Below, piece after piece: positions 21,001-33,330 of a stretch of 64,000 nt of DNA (the first letter of the stretch is position 1; every line of letters begins with the position of its first letter). The notes under the pieces are model-generated. The model made no database searches. It was given only the letters and a program-made list of their open reading frames with translations, and was not told where the DNA came from. Source of the DNA: Dactylellina haptotyla (taxonomy: Eukaryota; Ascomycota; Orbiliomycetes; Orbiliales; Orbiliaceae); contig CM062387.1 in assembly GCA_031310005.1 (NCBI GenBank), positions 806,001 to 870,000 on the forward strand, given 5' to 3'. The translations under genes were made by a program, and so were the position numbers.

Positions 21001-24000
21001 ACTTTAGAAAGTAACAGTATCGGCTTACTTTTCCCTGAGGTGGATATTTAAATAGGTTAATATTGTTGGTTTTTTAAAATGCTACTTTTAGTGTGGCACG
21101 TTCTCATGTATCACATTCATTGGACACCCTCACTTGTGCGAGTAGTTTGTAGTCATCACATCTACAGGATTACTTCGGGTCGTTAGCCAAGCACAGTTTG
21201 CTAACCGGTCACACGATACATACGCACCGGGAAGCAGCGGTTGATGGGAATTTGAAAATTCGACTGTTGTTTTCGGAGATTTTAAGCAGGCCTCGTTTCT
21301 CTCCTTCGCCTCGCCCAATTGCCCGTGGAAGGCAATTGTGTCCTTGCGAAGGTTTAACTCGCATAAGCTTATACCAAACTGAGTATATATTTAGAAAACT
21401 GGGCTTGCATCTCCGTGTAAGCTTACAGGCCTAGCTTGGGATTCAATCCCGTCGCCGCCGTGTCATTTACTAGATATCTATGGCTTAGGATAGTCCAGAC
21501 CATTTGAAAAATCGAAAGATATCCGCTGGTCATGGCGGCCTTGATGTAAACCCAACCCAGCCGAGTAATGGGATTGATGCGTGATCAACTTTTACTATGA
21601 CCGAACCCTAACTTCTCTCTAACCCGGATTTTGGGAGAGCTGCAGGTAGACATGTGCATGTACTTTGCCTCCCGGGCGATCCTAAATTCCCGCCAGAGAA
21701 ACTCTAGACTGGAGAAGACCATCGAGCGGCTCGGATACTGGTGTAAGAATCGAGATAGTCAAGGCGTAATGCTCCGTTTTCGACGGTGGAGAAACACCAT
21801 AAATGATGTAACCCAACCGACGATATTACTCGCGATGCCCTGGTTTTTCAGTCGATTTAGTCGAAATCGGATGGCCTGACTGGGGCCGGGGACTCTTTTA
21901 TGTAGCTCCTGTGCCGCACGAACGGGAGCTTGCCGCTGAGATCGACGACCTGCTTCTCGATTGCATGTGCGTTGTTGACGTCGTTGGATTTTCTTTCAGC
22001 CTCCTCAACCACCCCCAACGCACCAACCCCTCCAGCCATCAGTCAGAACAATATCGAATCAGAGCGCATTGGTAATATCGAAGCCACACTATAGGGCATA
22101 TTGCTGTTTAGCCGCATTACTCTTGCATCATATGATTGTTCGGAGCTGCAGAGCATGTAGGTGCCAACTGGAACATTTCATGTATGCCTGTCAAGATTGA
22201 GTAGCTAAATATCGCGATCATTGCGCCGTTATATTTGAGGCGGTTTGCAGTTACAGGTACACATTTGTTCGCGCGCGTTCAAACACTACACTCATGACGA
22301 ACATGAACAGGTCCAGCCGTGACTGCTAAGCTATCAATGCTCCGGGAGGACTCGCGCACACCACTACGGTGCCTTCCCAAACGTGCCTGCGATGTGATTG
22401 GCGACTTCGCAGATGCATCAAGCGAGGTGATCCGGTCTTTTTCGCTCTCTGCCAACCACCCAGCTTGAAAATTGTGTCTACCTCGTGGCCTCCTCCCTTT
22501 CCATTCGCAAACCTCCTCGGTTTCGTTTAGTTTTCCTTGTGGTTCGACATCTAGTCCCTAACTGGATGCACTTCCGCGAACACGACCTTTTTGGAAGGAA
22601 CGTCATTGAACCGGATCGAGCTTGGGCACCCGACAAACCGGTGGACGGTCACGATGGGCTATCGGAGCTTCTGACTCTCCACCACCACTGACTCTTAACC
22701 CCCCCGATTTTATACATAGTTTTAGCACGTACTTACTCCCCAACGGAACCGGGGGAAAAGGTACTAGCTTTATTTATATATTTATATTATTGTTTTTGAA
22801 AAGGTTCAATCAATCGATTGTCTGGCGGCGGGGGAGAGGGCCTACCCAGTGAAAACTAGCTATCTACGGTTTAAAAGTAACCAATACCCAGGACCCTTAA
22901 ACAGGGCCTTTTTTCTCTCTCTCTCAGCTCTCCCCTAACGGCAGCACAACCGCCCCTTCGACAAAGCTACCTATTTCCGACAGGTACCACTGAATTGAGT
23001 TCGATACCTTGAGCAACGGCCTCCCGACAAACTCGACTCTCTGGGATCGACCCTGTTGCATCTGTCTGTTTGGCCTTTCTGCTTTAGCGACAAAACGGAA
23101 AGACGAGGCCCGGAACGCTGGGTCTGAGACGATCGGTTCAGTTCAGTTACATCGGAATTTAGTTTGACGGTGGCTCTTTTGTCTTATATCAACCCGACGC
23201 TCGAACACCGACCTAATTGGAGTGTCTATTGTTACTGTACTCTCGTGCTACTCTGCTAGGACAAAAAATAAGGACGACGGATCGAGAGTCCGATTCGATT
23301 CAAAGGGGACAGCAAAGATTTTGTTTTTTCCCCGACGTGTCTATACCGCCAAGGGCAAATAAAGCCAGGGAGCCAGTAACCTTCGACAAACACCCTTGCT
23401 TGAACCCACCTCCTGGGATTATTCCTCCTACGTTCCTATTTTTTTCTCCAAAAATTTTCGTTTTAATTTTTGAGAATCGAAGGGCTGACGTTGACTCGCG
23501 GTCAAATTATTGCGGGGATATCACTGTAAATTGGGAGCGAACGAGGGGAGGGGTGTCTGCGACGTGCAATCACGGGTCTACTGGAGGATATTCACTACAT
23601 CCTTGGAACAACCAAACCGTCGAATTTAACTCCCTTGGTAGATTTGCAAGAAAAAAGGGTGGCCAAGGCAAGCGTCTAGAAGGGAGGGAAAAGCCGGCGG
23701 CAGCCACTCTTTCCAGAAGGACCGGCGGGCCAGGGTTTTTGTGGGAAGGAACCACCCAAAAAGATCTCACGAAAAGGGTTCGAAATTTCGGCTATCCAGC
23801 AAGTCGGACCGCGAGAAGTCGAGGCGGCGGCGTTATTCCCCAAAACCACTGTCGCAAACGAGCAGGAGAAAAGGGAAAAAGAAGATTGCGCCAGAAGAGT
23901 CGTCGTGAAGTTTATTCCCAATTATCTCTTCCCCTTCAGAAACTCACACACGTCGGTTGGGGGTTTTCTTTGGTTTCTTGAAAGTTGCATGTGTTTCTGT

Positions 24001-24515
24001 TTGTTACACGCCTAGTCACCTCCCTTTTCTATTCTTACGGATCGATCACCCTTTGAGGACAGAGTCGTCAGATTCGGCGTCGCGTTTTCTGACCATACCG
24101 CATCTCGACGGCGGATTTATTATTATTTTTTTCAGCGCATCAAAGGTACCGGAAGTTTCGCCCCTATACGTGCGCGCGCACTGCATATACGCATACAAAA
24201 AGATATCCCCTTTTATGCGACAGAAAAGGTAGACACAAACATATCTTTATTCACATTCACATTCGCATCCCTGAAAAGGATACTCGAGGATATATTGGGG
24301 GTAGTATATTTCGGACACGGCCAGTGTGCCATCTTGATATTAAAGGTCGAGTTTAAAGAAAGGATTACCTGCCTGGGCAGTGTCGAAAAGGTGGATAATG
24401 TGACGGTCGGGTCACCCACCGTTTTAAATTTTTTTTCCTCGTTCACATATTTTTCTTACTGGAACGGTCGAAAAAGACCCCAAGCGGAAAGGCCTGAAAA
24501 GGGCGAGAAAAGAGA

Positions 24516-27500
24516 ATGGCGGCGGTAGCAGGGAAACGGACAGGAGGAGGAACAGGAGGAGGAGGAACAGGCCATCAGCGCTCAAACAGCACCCCAACGA
24601 CAGCCACCCGAAATACCGCCAGAAGCATTCCCTCCTCCTCGACAACAACAACACCGTCAACAACATCCACATCAACAACGTCAACAACAACATCAACAGC
24701 GGCGTCAACAGCAACGACGACCGGCGCAACACCTTCATCGGCGGCGCAACACTTCCACCCGGCCGACGACACCATCACCTACTCGACGTCGACGTCCGCG
24801 AGAGACTCCGCCCGCCGCCGGCTGACCTCCAAGCGGCATTCCTCGTCCAACCCACCCTCCTCCCTCGAGGTTTCCCCTTTGAAGCCAAACAGTTCCGTTT
24901 CCGGCAGGCAGGACAGCTCCACCACCGTTTCGCCCGTGAAAACCCCCATCGCTCCCAGCAAGAGACATTCCGCGGCCTCCTCTGCAGAATTGCCAACCAG
25001 GTCCCGGACTGCCGCTAACCCCTTACGCCAGCCCTCGACTTCCTCCTCCTCATCCTCCTCCGCTGCTGTCAGGCACTCCAGACGCTCCAGCGACGGCACC
25101 ACCAAGACCACGGCTCGGAAGGGGCTAGACTTTGCGACTCCGACTGTCTCTTCTACCAACACCACCCCTGCGACGAAAACCTCTGCTCTTGGCTCCTCCC
25201 GAACAACCACCACCACTTCCTCCTCATCACGCCCGACATCTGATCCGCCTGCCTCTGCTGCCACTGCTGCCACAAAATCATCTGCGGCTAGAAATTCCTT
25301 GACTTCTTCTTCCGCCACGACTGCCACGAAATCCCAATCCCAATCCCAATCCCAGCCTCCTCCAACCCATCCAACTCCCACGACAAAACCTTCCCACAGG
25401 CGTGCAACGTCCGCCAATTCCAGTCGTGCCTCCAGTCGCGCCGCCGCTAGCACCAGCACTAGTCCCATCCCTCCCTTGCCCGCTGCTTCCTCATCCTCTC
25501 ACTCTCCTCCTCCCTCCGCTCCACCACCCCCAGAGGCAACTGTAGCCGGTATTCCTCCGCACATTCAGGCGGAATTGGACAGGAACGCGTCTATTCAGAT
25601 CTCTCAACCGCCCCGACGAGCCAAAGCACCGGCACGCTTTAGCTCAAATGGTATAGCGACCGCCGACGCTCCACCGCCTTCACTCGCATATCGTCAACAC
25701 CATCTGGCCGCACCCGCTCCTCCACCCCCTTCCATCCCTCCCCCTCCCTTAGCCCCTCAGCCGCCGCCCCCTCGACCCTCCGTCGAAGACGAAGTCGAGG
25801 ACTTCAAGTACCCCCCTCCTCTGGACGACGACACCGTCAGCGTCACCAGTGCACTTGTTACGATCGAAGTGGATGACCGGTACCTTGAGCCGCCATCTCC
25901 AATTATGACGAGTTACGAATCAGATCAGTTTTCACGAACCAATGGCGGTCTCCTGAACAATGGGCTTTCCGTGGGAAAATACAATGCCACAGTGGAGGAT
26001 GACGAACCAACACTCAAAGATATCCAGCGCGCTGCACAGGAGGAACGGTCCTTCACAAACTCGCCGAGTCTTTCCACATCGACAGTCAGGACACCGGGGT
26101 CGCAGAATGCGGACGATCCGTTTCTGAGTCTGGCGAGATCGAGCACACCGCGAAGCCAAGCCTTGCTTGATGCTCAAGCACGACAGGAGAGGCGCCGCTC
26201 CCGGATGATGCAATACTCGGTGAACAGCGGCCGAACATCGGGGTTGTCTCAGGAATATGGCACCGTCGCTTCGCGGACGGGAAAAAGCACCGCCTCGACA
26301 ATCGTTTCCGACGATTCGTTCGGTGGGGTGGAATTGTCACAAGATCCTGCCCCATATCAAACACCAGGAGAACTCACCGTAGAAGACCAGTCCCTCAACC
26401 ACAGGTCATCGTTTCTTCGTCGGCAGCGGGAGGCGCAGAGCGGACATACGAGGAGCGTCTCAGAGATGCCCCCGCGCACGACAATCACCCGCGCAAACGG
26501 TACCACGATGAGTGAGATGCCCACAGCGGTACCGAGACCCTCTACACAATCGTCAAGTGTTCTTAGAAGTCCTATAAGCACATTGATTGAGAATGATCGG
26601 GCTCAGAACGCTGCACAGGCAAGGCTAGGAATTAACGATGATGTCCAATCCACGATATCGTCCGGAACGGTCTGGGATGAACTTGACGAACTAAAAATGC
26701 GAATCAAGAGGCTAGAATTAACTGGTACTTTACCTCCAGCGTCATCTTTGAGTGGTGTAGGCTCGGGAATATCAAACTCATCTGGTGACCGGCCGCGAAC
26801 AGGTACTACTGCCGCTACTACAGTTTCTAGCTCACCCAGACACCAGCATCAGCAAATCAACGATGCCGCTGCTGCAGCGGCAGCGGCTGCAAATGCTCAA
26901 CCGACGGCGGCCCCCAACAATGCAAATGGGCCCCCTCCTACTATACACCCCGTTCTTCATGCGGCTCTCGCAAAGTCAAAGACCGTCCTTCCGGATCATG
27001 TGATGAAGGCACTCGACGCACTCGCCAACGATACCCTAAACCTGGCACAAGCGGTGGGGAGCACCGGACAGTCGACCATGTCTATCAATGCCGCTCTTAA
27101 CAGTCCCGAAAAGCAGCTAGTTACAGATAGACAGGTTCGGCGAAAGGTGGATAACGTCTGCCGCAGTTTGACTGAACTATGCGTGGCACTTGCCGACGGG
27201 AGAATGCCGTTCGGAGCAGAGGCTGATACGCAGGTGCAGACTGTTCCGGTGCAGCCTCCAGCACAGATGCAAATGCAACAGCCACAGATGCAAATACAAC
27301 AGCAGCAGATCATGCAACAACCGCTACCACCACAGCTACAACCACAAGTTCAAACACCGGTTTTCCCCATGCGTGCTGACGATCCAATTGAGAGGAGCGC
27401 TACCGCTTTTGATTACAGAAGCCCCAGTGCGATCGGTCACAGAATCGACCGTGAAGCAACAGTCACTCCCAACTCTGCGGCCCGAGCACACGCCCGTTTT

Positions 27501-28313
27501 GAGGCACGCCGGGCTAGTCTTTTGGGTGCACCATCTCCACAGTTCATCTCCCGCCAGGAAGCATCACCATCACCGCAACCTGGTGCCAACCGCCTCTCCC
27601 ACCGGAACTCAATGTCTCTCCGAGACAGACAGCGCGGCGGTATGATGGAACCGGAAGATGAACTCGAGGTTCCACAGGCTCCTAACTACCGCTCCCCGTC
27701 CCGCGCCTCCAACATGAATACATCACAGATCTCCCCCATGCGGGCTAGCTACAGCAACCAAGGCTACGAGAGCTCTCCTATGCAGCGAACTCTGACACTG
27801 AGAGAACAGCGAGCCCAGCAGCAATCGCAATTCAATCAAGATATGGGAAATAACAGTCTTCTCGCCACCAGCACGCTCCCCCACCGACGTACATACAGTA
27901 CGGCGACGACAGTCGTCACCCCACCTCAAAACACAGGTTTGGGACTCGGCGGACAGCGACGGTCGTACCTCGACCGCGAACGGGGAATCGTCAATGATCC
28001 TAACATTGGCACCGCTATCACTACAGGTGCTGGTATCGGGAGCGCGTCTCAGCCGATCGATATCAGCCGGCGGCGAACAGAGTACCTACGCGCCGCGAAC
28101 GGAGCCGAGCAAGATATGGCATACTCGCCACCACAAAGCATGAGCGGCAGTAGTATTAGTGGGCGCACGAGAACGGCGAGCGTGAGCAGCCGGGTCGGTA
28201 GCGTGAGGACCCGAACGAATCTCTTGGGCAGTAACTATGCTGCCTCTGGGAGGGGTGTCGATACTGGTTTAGGGCTGGGAAGGGATAGAATCTTGAATAC
28301 CACACGGCGGTAA
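24516..28313 (+). CDS. Large disordered Ser/Thr/Pro-rich protein with short coiled coil
   Basis: Single exon, 1265 aa. The first 300 residues are a Thr/Ser/Ala-rich low-complexity region coded by CAACA- and TCC-like units, with a QSQSQSQ block and polyproline (PPPPSIPPPPLAPQPPPP) after it. Order returns at about residue 718, where TVWDELDELKMRIKRLELTG predicts a short coiled coil. A helical block follows (IHPVLHAALAKSKTVLPDHV and KVDNVCRSLTELCVALADG, roughly residues 805-900). A Gln-rich linker and an Arg/Ser-rich tail (about 1000-1265) close the protein. There are no membrane segments, so it is probably a cytoplasmic scaffold or cortex protein. From memory, filamentous-ascomycete proteins of this layout are often labelled LPXTG-motif-like, which says nothing about function. 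Start chosen at the first Met; leader introns further up are possible. Confidence 0.8.
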   Translation: MAAVAGKRTGGGTGGGGTGHQRSNSTPTTATRNTARSIPSSSTTTTPSTTSTSTTSTTTSTAASTATTTGATPSSAAQHFHPADDTITYSTSTSARDSARRRLTSKRHSSSNPPSSLEVSPLKPNSSVSGRQDSSTTVSPVKTPIAPSKRHSAASSAELPTRSRTAANPLRQPSTSSSSSSSAAVRHSRRSSDGTTKTTARKGLDFATPTVSSTNTTPATKTSALGSSRTTTTTSSSSRPTSDPPASAATAATKSSAARNSLTSSSATTATKSQSQSQSQPPPTHPTPTTKPSHRRATSANSSRASSRAAASTSTSPIPPLPAASSSSHSPPPSAPPPPEATVAGIPPHIQAELDRNASIQISQPPRRAKAPARFSSNGIATADAPPPSLAYRQHHLAAPAPPPPSIPPPPLAPQPPPPRPSVEDEVEDFKYPPPLDDDTVSVTSALVTIEVDDRYLEPPSPIMTSYESDQFSRTNGGLLNNGLSVGKYNATVEDDEPTLKDIQRAAQEERSFTNSPSLSTSTVRTPGSQNADDPFLSLARSSTPRSQALLDAQARQERRRSRMMQYSVNSGRTSGLSQEYGTVASRTGKSTASTIVSDDSFGGVELSQDPAPYQTPGELTVEDQSLNHRSSFLRRQREAQSGHTRSVSEMPPRTTITRANGTTMSEMPTAVPRPSTQSSSVLRSPISTLIENDRAQNAAQARLGINDDVQSTISSGTVWDELDELKMRIKRLELTGTLPPASSLSGVGSGISNSSGDRPRTGTTAATTVSSSPRHQHQQINDAAAAAAAAANAQPTAAPNNANGPPPTIHPVLHAALAKSKTVLPDHVMKALDALANDTLNLAQAVGSTGQSTMSINAALNSPEKQLVTDRQVRRKVDNVCRSLTELCVALADGRMPFGAEADTQVQTVPVQPPAQMQMQQPQMQIQQQQIMQQPLPPQLQPQVQTPVFPMRADDPIERSATAFDYRSPSAIGHRIDREATVTPNSAARAHARFEARRASLLGAPSPQFISRQEASPSPQPGANRLSHRNSMSLRDRQRGGMMEPEDELEVPQAPNYRSPSRASNMNTSQISPMRASYSNQGYESSPMQRTLTLREQRAQQQSQFNQDMGNNSLLATSTLPHRRTYSTATTVVTPPQNTGLGLGGQRRSYLDRERGIVNDPNIGTAITTGAGIGSASQPIDISRRRTEYLRAANGAEQDMAYSPPQSMSGSSISGRTRTASVSSRVGSVRTRTNLLGSNYAASGRGVDTGLGLGRDRILNTTRR

Positions 28314-31256
28314 ATCTTTTTGGCATTTTGAATCGGGTTTGAATTTTTAATTTTGTTTTTTGGGAGTGTTAGAGGTATTTAGAAGTTTAGCTCTGTATAC
28401 CCTACCCCACGGAAAGAATTATATGAAAGAGTTCTTTTTCTTCTTCTTTTGAGTCTAACGAATTCCCTTGGACTGAGTAACACCCGCTTTCTTTGTTTTC
28501 TTTATCGTTTTTTATTGTTCATCGAATTGGCATAAGGATATCACAGTTGTTGAGTAGTGCTCTTCTTTTTGGATCGCGCTTTTGTTCACTTTTCATTTTT
28601 GCAAAAAACAAAAAGCTGAGATGGCATAGCTTGTTTTGGTCATTTTTCCTTCTTTCTATCGCGGTCGACTTATATTCTTTTTTCTTATATTTTTTCTTCT
28701 ATTCTCTGTATATGTTTTTTTACTTTTTTTTGAACAATTTCGAGTCTTTCATTGATAGAGTTGCTCACTGCTTTTCGAAGAAGAGGAGAAACGGATTAAT
28801 AACTTACTTACCTTTTTCACTTTTTGAACCTTTTGCCGGATATCACTGGTTTACTTTGCCTGCCTGATTGACATATCTTTTTTTTTTGGTCTGGAAGTTT
28901 TCTTTTGTCTGCATTTTCTTGATTTAGTTCTAATTGGAGGGGCGTCTTGTAGTAAAATATATCTTTCATCTTTTTATTATCCGTGTTCAAGAATCGTTGG
29001 TGCGTATGTTTTATGTTTACCTTGGCCTGTGATGAACGAGATCGATCTCTACTCTTTTGACAGAAAAGTTGCGTGCGCGCGTTTATATACCGTGGTACTA
29101 TCGTTGTAGGTAGACTTTGATCTTATCAATATTGAAAAATTTTCATCATATCATCGGCAACGGAGAATCATATAAGCTGTTACACTTTATTTTACATTCT
29201 GAAGCCTTCATTGGTACTTTTAAACTCTTCGGGATGAGGTCAGAGCATCATCTCATGCTCTGAAGTAGTTTGGTCTAGAATAAAAAGAAGATCAGATGAA
29301 ACGACTACGTCACAGTGTTTAAGGCTAAGTAGTGATGGATGTAACTTCACATATGGGAATCACGATAAAGGGGGTATATCTGAATACCGGATGGTCTTCA
29401 AGCGTCGACGAGATGCACATATATGACTCATATAGATGGGTTGAGGGAGATATCTGAATGAACCGTCGATACCCGAAATTATTCACACTACTGATGGCAG
29501 AACTACCGGTGGGAATGGAGCCGGATGACAGTGTATTTCCAACTGTGCTTCTAGGTTTATTTTGCCTGAGAAAGGTAGGGCTGAAGTGCGGTTTTATGGA
29601 CGGTACGCGTATCCGTGAGTTCACCGTGATGGGAGCAAGTGGGAAGTTGAGTCAAATGTGTTGAGGGTGTGGTTGGCTTACACCCCTGTCAACTTCTTTT
29701 TTCTCTTTAGTCTTAGTCTTGTTTACTGCGGGGTTCAGATCGTTTTTTTTTTTTTTTTTTGTGTTCAGATGTTTTGATGCCCCACCATGAAAGTGGGAGG
29801 CTAAAAGTGACGAGGGCGAAAAACCCATGAGCGAAGGGAATGAAGTTCATTGCTGTTTCCAGGTGGCTCGGTGGGAAATCTACGGTGGAATAATACGTAT
29901 ATGGTAGATTAGAGCATCTGGGCCGATTCCCATGGACGGTATTCTCAGGGAAGGAGGAAAACGAAGATCTCCGCCACCGACATTAAAATTTAGAATTAAG
30001 CGGTGGGGTTTCATGCACGAAGCTGTGGAAAGAAAAAAAAAGTGGATAGCTTGAGCTAGCTGGTCTGTAGACGGTGCTTCCAATACTTGGCTTTCTCTCT
30101 CTTCTGTTCATGCAGCTAGGGAAAAGCAAGCTCTCCAGTTAGCTTTGGAGGAAGTTAGCTAGCTAGCTGGTCGTGCGCCTGCATGACATGTGCGGTACGT
30201 GAGAAAAGGGAAATAAGATACATGTCCTGTCTGGATGTATGTCCACATGGTGAGTTGGGTTATACCGTGAACGAAGAACATGAGAGGGAGAAAATTAAAT
30301 AGTTGGGGGGTGGGCGTGGACATTCCTCTTTTAGGCGGGGACATTCTTGACGTCTGGGTGTTATCACGATGCAAGCAGCTGGCGAGTTTCAGAAATAGAA
30401 ACTGTGCGAGCGAGCGAGTGAGCTCGTAGCTGGTGGCTAGCTCTGGTGGTTACTGGAACATGTCTGCGGTATTTTAGAGATGGATTATTGCTATTAAAGA
30501 AGAAGAAGAAGAAGAAAAGGATATATGTGCGGGTGTATTCTGGGAGTCACAGGTATCAGAACGATAAGAGCGAGAGCGAGAACAGAGATAATGGTCATGG
30601 CAATGGCAATGGCAAAGGAGCTAGTGGCTGATATGCGCTCTGGACTACCAGGAGGATAGAACAAGATATCGAGCTGGAACAGGCATCTTGAGATCAGAGG
30701 AGAAAACTGCTGGAGCCCCGCCGCTCGCCAAAAAGAAAACAACAGAAAGCGAGGAGGGGTTACAGACGGCATCAAGAAGGAAGGGAGTCCACAATGGCAT
30801 TAAAATTTTTCTCTGGTCTGCCAGTCAGGCTGTTGGAGACAGCGGCTGTCTCAATGGGACCCCAGCAACGGACCAGTATGAGCCCTGCATCGAGACCGCG
30901 CTCCCATTCGACGATAATAGTCAGATTTGATAGAGAATAGAGAATAGAGTGTCCTGAGCAGAAAAAAAAGCAGCGGAAAAGAGTTTTTGTGTGCTGATCC
31001 AGTTGGCCCACCTTTTTTTTTTTTTCTTCCTTTGGAGCGTTTCTTTTTTGGGGTGGTGCGTTGAGGGGAGAAACGAATAAATAGCTGCAGCCAAAAAAAT
31101 CTTTCTCTTTTCCTTTTCTCTTCTTCTTCTTCTTTTCTTCTCTCCTTGTCTAAAGCATACCGAACAAAGTGTACCACGAACGTTCATCTGCTCTCTTCTT
31201 TTTATAAATTCACCTTCTTATAACCTTTATAACTCTTCGAGTTCAGATCATCCACA
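28314..31256. other. Gene-free interval upstream of EF-1alpha
   Basis: The left half is very T-rich and fits a long 3' UTR of the preceding gene. The right half holds an 18-base T run (29743-29760), three AGCTAGCT copies (30054, 30157, 30161), a GAGC run at 30405, and pyrimidine-rich tracts at 31010-31140 that suit the promoter of a highly expressed gene. No credible ORF was seen. Confidence 0.6.
29743..29760. repeat. Poly-T run, 18 bases
   Basis: Uninterrupted T18 in non-coding DNA. A second T-rich run lies close before the EF-1alpha leader at about 31010-31026. Confidence 0.8.
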
Positions 31257-33330
31257 ATGGGGTACGTATCTCTCCGAGCCTGGGTTCCTGATGACCGCCG
31301 CCGTCGAAGGAGGGGTAGCTGTCTGTGGGCAGCACCCCGCTTCTGAGGATCGAGCACGGCTGGAATCCAGAGAGAACGAGAATGAGCAAAAGGCTAACAG
31401 CTTCTGCAGTAAAGACAAAGGACATATCAACGTCGTCGTCATCGGACACGTCGACAGGTAAGCTTTGAAATTCCCTGATATCAGGCCTCTGTGATATCGG
31501 TTCTCTAACTTTCCCCCCCCCTCGCAGTGGCAAGTCCACTACCACCGGTCACTTGATCTACAAGTGCGGTGGTATCGACAAGCGTACCATTGAGAAGTTC
31601 GAGAAGGAAGCCGCTGAGATGGGCAAGGGTTCCTTCAAGTACGCCTGGGTTTTGGACAAGCTCAAGGCTGAACGTGAACGTGGTATCACCATCGATATCG
31701 CTCTCTGGAAGTTCGAGACGCCAAAGTACGTCGTTACCGTCATTGGTGAGTGTCTATTCCCACCCCCGTTCTTATCTCAATCGTCCACAACTCTTTTGTT
31801 CGTTGCCGCATATCTGGCACCGTCACGATGAGGAGGGGTTCTTTTGGTGGGGCAACATTTTCATATTTTTTTTTTTTGCTTTATGCGCAAAAAAATAAAT
31901 AAAAAAATTATGGCCTTAGTCTTGTTTTGGTGTGTGGGGTTTGAAAACTCTTTAGCCCCAAACCTCAAAACAACACATCGACCTCCCCTCACCGTATCGG
32001 TTCTGATAAGCAATGCCAAAGAGGCCGTGATGACGCTTGATGTTTTGATATTGGTATTTTCTAAAAAATGGTATGCTAACGGCGCTTTCCAGATGCCCCC
32101 GGACATCGTGATTTCATCAAGAACATGATCACTGGTACCTCCCAGGCCGATTGTGCTATCCTCATCATTGCCTCCGGTACTGGTGAATTCGAAGCTGGTA
32201 TCTCCAAGGATGGCCAGACTCGTGAACACGCTCTCTTGGCTTTCACCCTCGGTGTCAAGCAGCTCATCATTGCCATGAACAAGATGGACACTGTCAACTT
32301 CGCCCAGGACCGTTACGAGGAAATCAAGAAGGAAGTCTCCAACTTCATCAAGAAGAGTAAGTTTTTATACATACATGTATACACACTTAAGAGCAATAAC
32401 TAACGTGGCTTGTAGTTGGTTACAACCCCAAGTCTGTTCCTTTCGTCCCAATCTCCGGTTTCAACGGCGACAACATGCTTGAGAAGTCTGATAAGTGCCC
32501 ATGGTACAAGGGATGGGAGAAGGAGACCAAGGCTGGCAAATCCAGCGGTGTCACCCTCCTCGATGCCATCGATGCCATTGAGCCACCAGTCCGTCCATCC
32601 GACAAGCCTCTCCGTCTCCCACTTCAGGACGTTTACAAGATCGGTGGTATCGGAACTGTACCAGTCGGTCGTGTCGAGACCGGTGTCATCAAGGCCGGTA
32701 TGGTCGTCACCTTCGCTCCAGCCAATGTCACCACTGAAGTCAAGTCCGTCGAGATGCATCACGAGCAGCTCGTTGAGGGTGTTCCCGGAGACAACGTTGG
32801 TTTCAACGTCAAGAACGTTTCCGTCAAGGAAATCCGTCGTGGAAACGTCTGCGGTGACACCAAGAACGACCCACCTCTGGGTGCTGCCTCCTTCAACGCC
32901 CAGGTCATCGTCCTTAACCACCCTGGTCAAGTCGGTGCCGGTTACGCTCCAGTCTTGGATTGCCACACTGCCCACATTGCCTGCAAGTTCGCTGAGCTCC
33001 TCGAGAAGATTGACCGACGTACTGGTAAGACTGTCGAAGCTAGCCCGAAGTTCGTCAAGTCTGGTGATGCTGCCATCGTCAAGATGATTCCATCCAAGCC
33101 AATGTGTGTCGAGTCCTTCACCACCTACCCACCACTTGGTCGTTTCGCCGTCCGTGACATGCGTCAAACCGTCGCCGTCGGTGTCATCAAGTCCGTCGAG
33201 AAGGTAAGCTATTCCCTGTATAGACTCCTCCTTTTTGATCATCGATTGCTAACTCTTTTTTCCAATCATTTAGGCTGCTGCCGGTACCGGTAAGGTTACC
33301 AAGGCCGCCGTCAAGGCTGGCAAGAAATAA
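31257..33330 (+). CDS. tef1: Translation elongation factor EF-1alpha
   Basis: Six exons: 31257-31261, 31410-31457, 31528-31745, 32093-32356, 32416-33203, 33274-33330. They sum to 460 codons (459 aa), the usual length. The GTPase delivers aminoacyl-tRNA to the ribosomal A site. GHVDSGKS (residues 14-21), DAPGH, NKMD and the later SGF loop are the G1, G3, G4 and G5 motifs. [13 protein letters not shown] is the switch I region, and the tail ends in the basic KAAVKAGKK. The first intron splits codon 2 after ATGGG, as in many ascomycetes. The third intron (31746-32092) is about 350 bases, far longer than the other introns of 60-150 bases. Codons are strongly C-ending, unlike the neighbours, which fits high expression. 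A pyrimidine-rich promoter tract precedes it. Confidence 0.98.

Larger units (their letters stand above)
13324..24515. other. 11-kb region with no convincing gene
   Basis: This is the longest gene-free stretch. The flanking genes point away from each other, so it holds both their promoters and long leaders. It includes a degenerate NGAC/NGAG tetranucleotide run near 16796-16860, an alternating GTGCGCGCGCAC block at 24170-24181, and pyrimidine tracts. Two ATG-initiated orphan ORFs (15944-16423 and 17499-18050) are listed separately. Base composition is not strikingly AT-rich, so there is no sign of RIP-degraded transposon DNA. No terminal repeats of a transposon were noticed. Confidence 0.55.

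Noticed and set aside
21420-21470. T-arm-like GGATTCAATCCC, a possible tRNA
   Set aside because: No GTTC core, no acceptor or anticodon stem could be drawn around it.
21595-21635. CCCTAAC and TCTAACCC strings recalling telomere repeats
   Set aside because: Only isolated partial units, no tandem array.
28493-28867. 124-codon Phe/Ser-rich plus-strand frame
   Set aside because: T-rich 3'-UTR sequence of the preceding gene; composition follows from the T runs.
31746-32092. Possible snoRNA in the long third EF-1alpha intron (GTGATGA at about 32026 and CTGA near 32005)
   Set aside because: The box order and spacing are wrong for a C/D snoRNA: CTGA precedes the C-like box and no D box or terminal stem follows.
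32400-33242. 280-codon minus-strand frame
   Set aside because: Antisense shadow of EF-1alpha exon 5, caused by its strong codon bias.
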